From assembly GCA_934631025.1 (NCBI GenBank), contig CAKTXR010000099.1, positions 1-5,221 of the forward strand: DNA of 5,221 nucleotides, in the 5' to 3' direction. The translations under genes and the position numbers were made by a program. The notes below the pieces were generated by a model. That model saw nothing but the letters and a program-made list of their open reading frames with translations. It made no database searches and was not told the DNA's origin. The DNA comes from an uncultured Clostridia bacterium. Lineage in GTDB: Bacteria > Bacillota > Clostridia > Christensenellales > Aristaeellaceae. Positions 5,074 through 5,221 of this stretch are shown piece after piece (within the stretch, counting starts at the first letter, position 1; every line of letters begins with the position of its first letter).

Positions 5074-5221
5074 TCAGCCCATCGCCGATTCGGCCGGCGG
5101 ATTGTAGAGCGTGTTCATGTCCTCGTCGGTCAGCTCGATGCCGTAGAAATTCTTGTAGTAATCGCGGATCTCCTGATCGATGTCCAGATCCTCGAACAGC
5201 TCGGGATAGAGCTTCTGCGCC
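5074..5221 (-). CDS. ABC transporter substrate-binding protein, C-terminal fragment
   Basis: Only the last 48 residues are in the window; the gene runs off the right edge and ends at TGA (5076-5074). The fragment reads AQKLYPELFEDLDIDQEIRDYY and continues through KNFYGIELTDEDMN. This is the typical C-terminal helix of class III (FecB/BtuF-like) iron-complex or corrinoid binding proteins. It therefore is probably the extracellular, lipid-anchored receptor for the importer encoded just downstream, though the signal peptide and ligand-binding residues are outside the window. The final residues NPPAESAMG are not conserved in any pattern I recognise. The gene is separated from the permease by 84 bases containing a weak hairpin. 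Confidence 0.85.
   Translation of the reverse strand, partial: AQKLYPELFEDLDIDQEIRDYYKNFYGIELTDEDMNTLYNPPAESAMG

Overview
The window looks like chromosomal DNA from a GC-rich anaerobic member of the Bacillota, probably a gut-type Clostridia lineage. The pointers are an ATP-type PEP carboxykinase, DUF6440-like small proteins, strong AGGAGG-type ribosome binding sites, and an [FeFe]-hydrogenase maturase (HydF) next to an iron/siderophore-class ABC importer. I cannot support a genus or family from this much sequence.

Layout, left half (+ strand). Positions 1-435 are the C-terminal end of pckA, followed by a near-perfect intrinsic terminator. Two tandem, clearly duplicated DUF6440-like small genes follow (576-767 and 811-987). 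Each has an extended -10 promoter, and the -35 box of the second overlaps the stop codon of the first. Nine bases further on is a RimJ/RimL-type GNAT acetyltransferase gene (997-1599). It is interrupted by an in-frame TAG at codon 36, where relatives appear to have Trp, and it ends in a 14-bp tandem repeat that adds a 14-residue duplication to the C-terminus. A 14-bp perfect hairpin then separates it from the convergent right half.

Layout, right half (- strand, read right to left). The order is substrate-binding protein (C-terminus only), FecCD-type permease, FecE-type ATPase, then HydF. Permease and ATPase overlap by ATGA, and hydF follows 57 bases later, so this looks like one transcription unit. 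An imperfect hairpin with a short T run lies between the binding-protein gene and the permease gene and may act as a partial terminator.

The most interesting feature is the ATPase. It is about 90 residues longer than a usual FecE-type subunit. Its last ~76 residues look like a complete TM1266-type domain, the small ferredoxin-like protein annotated as a putative iron-only hydrogenase system regulator. An importer ATPase carrying a hydrogenase-associated domain, directly upstream of hydF, suggests an uptake system dedicated to [FeFe]-hydrogenase assembly (iron or another H-cluster precursor) and possibly gated by hydrogenase or cofactor status. The domain assignment is pattern recognition from memory; the functional link is inference.
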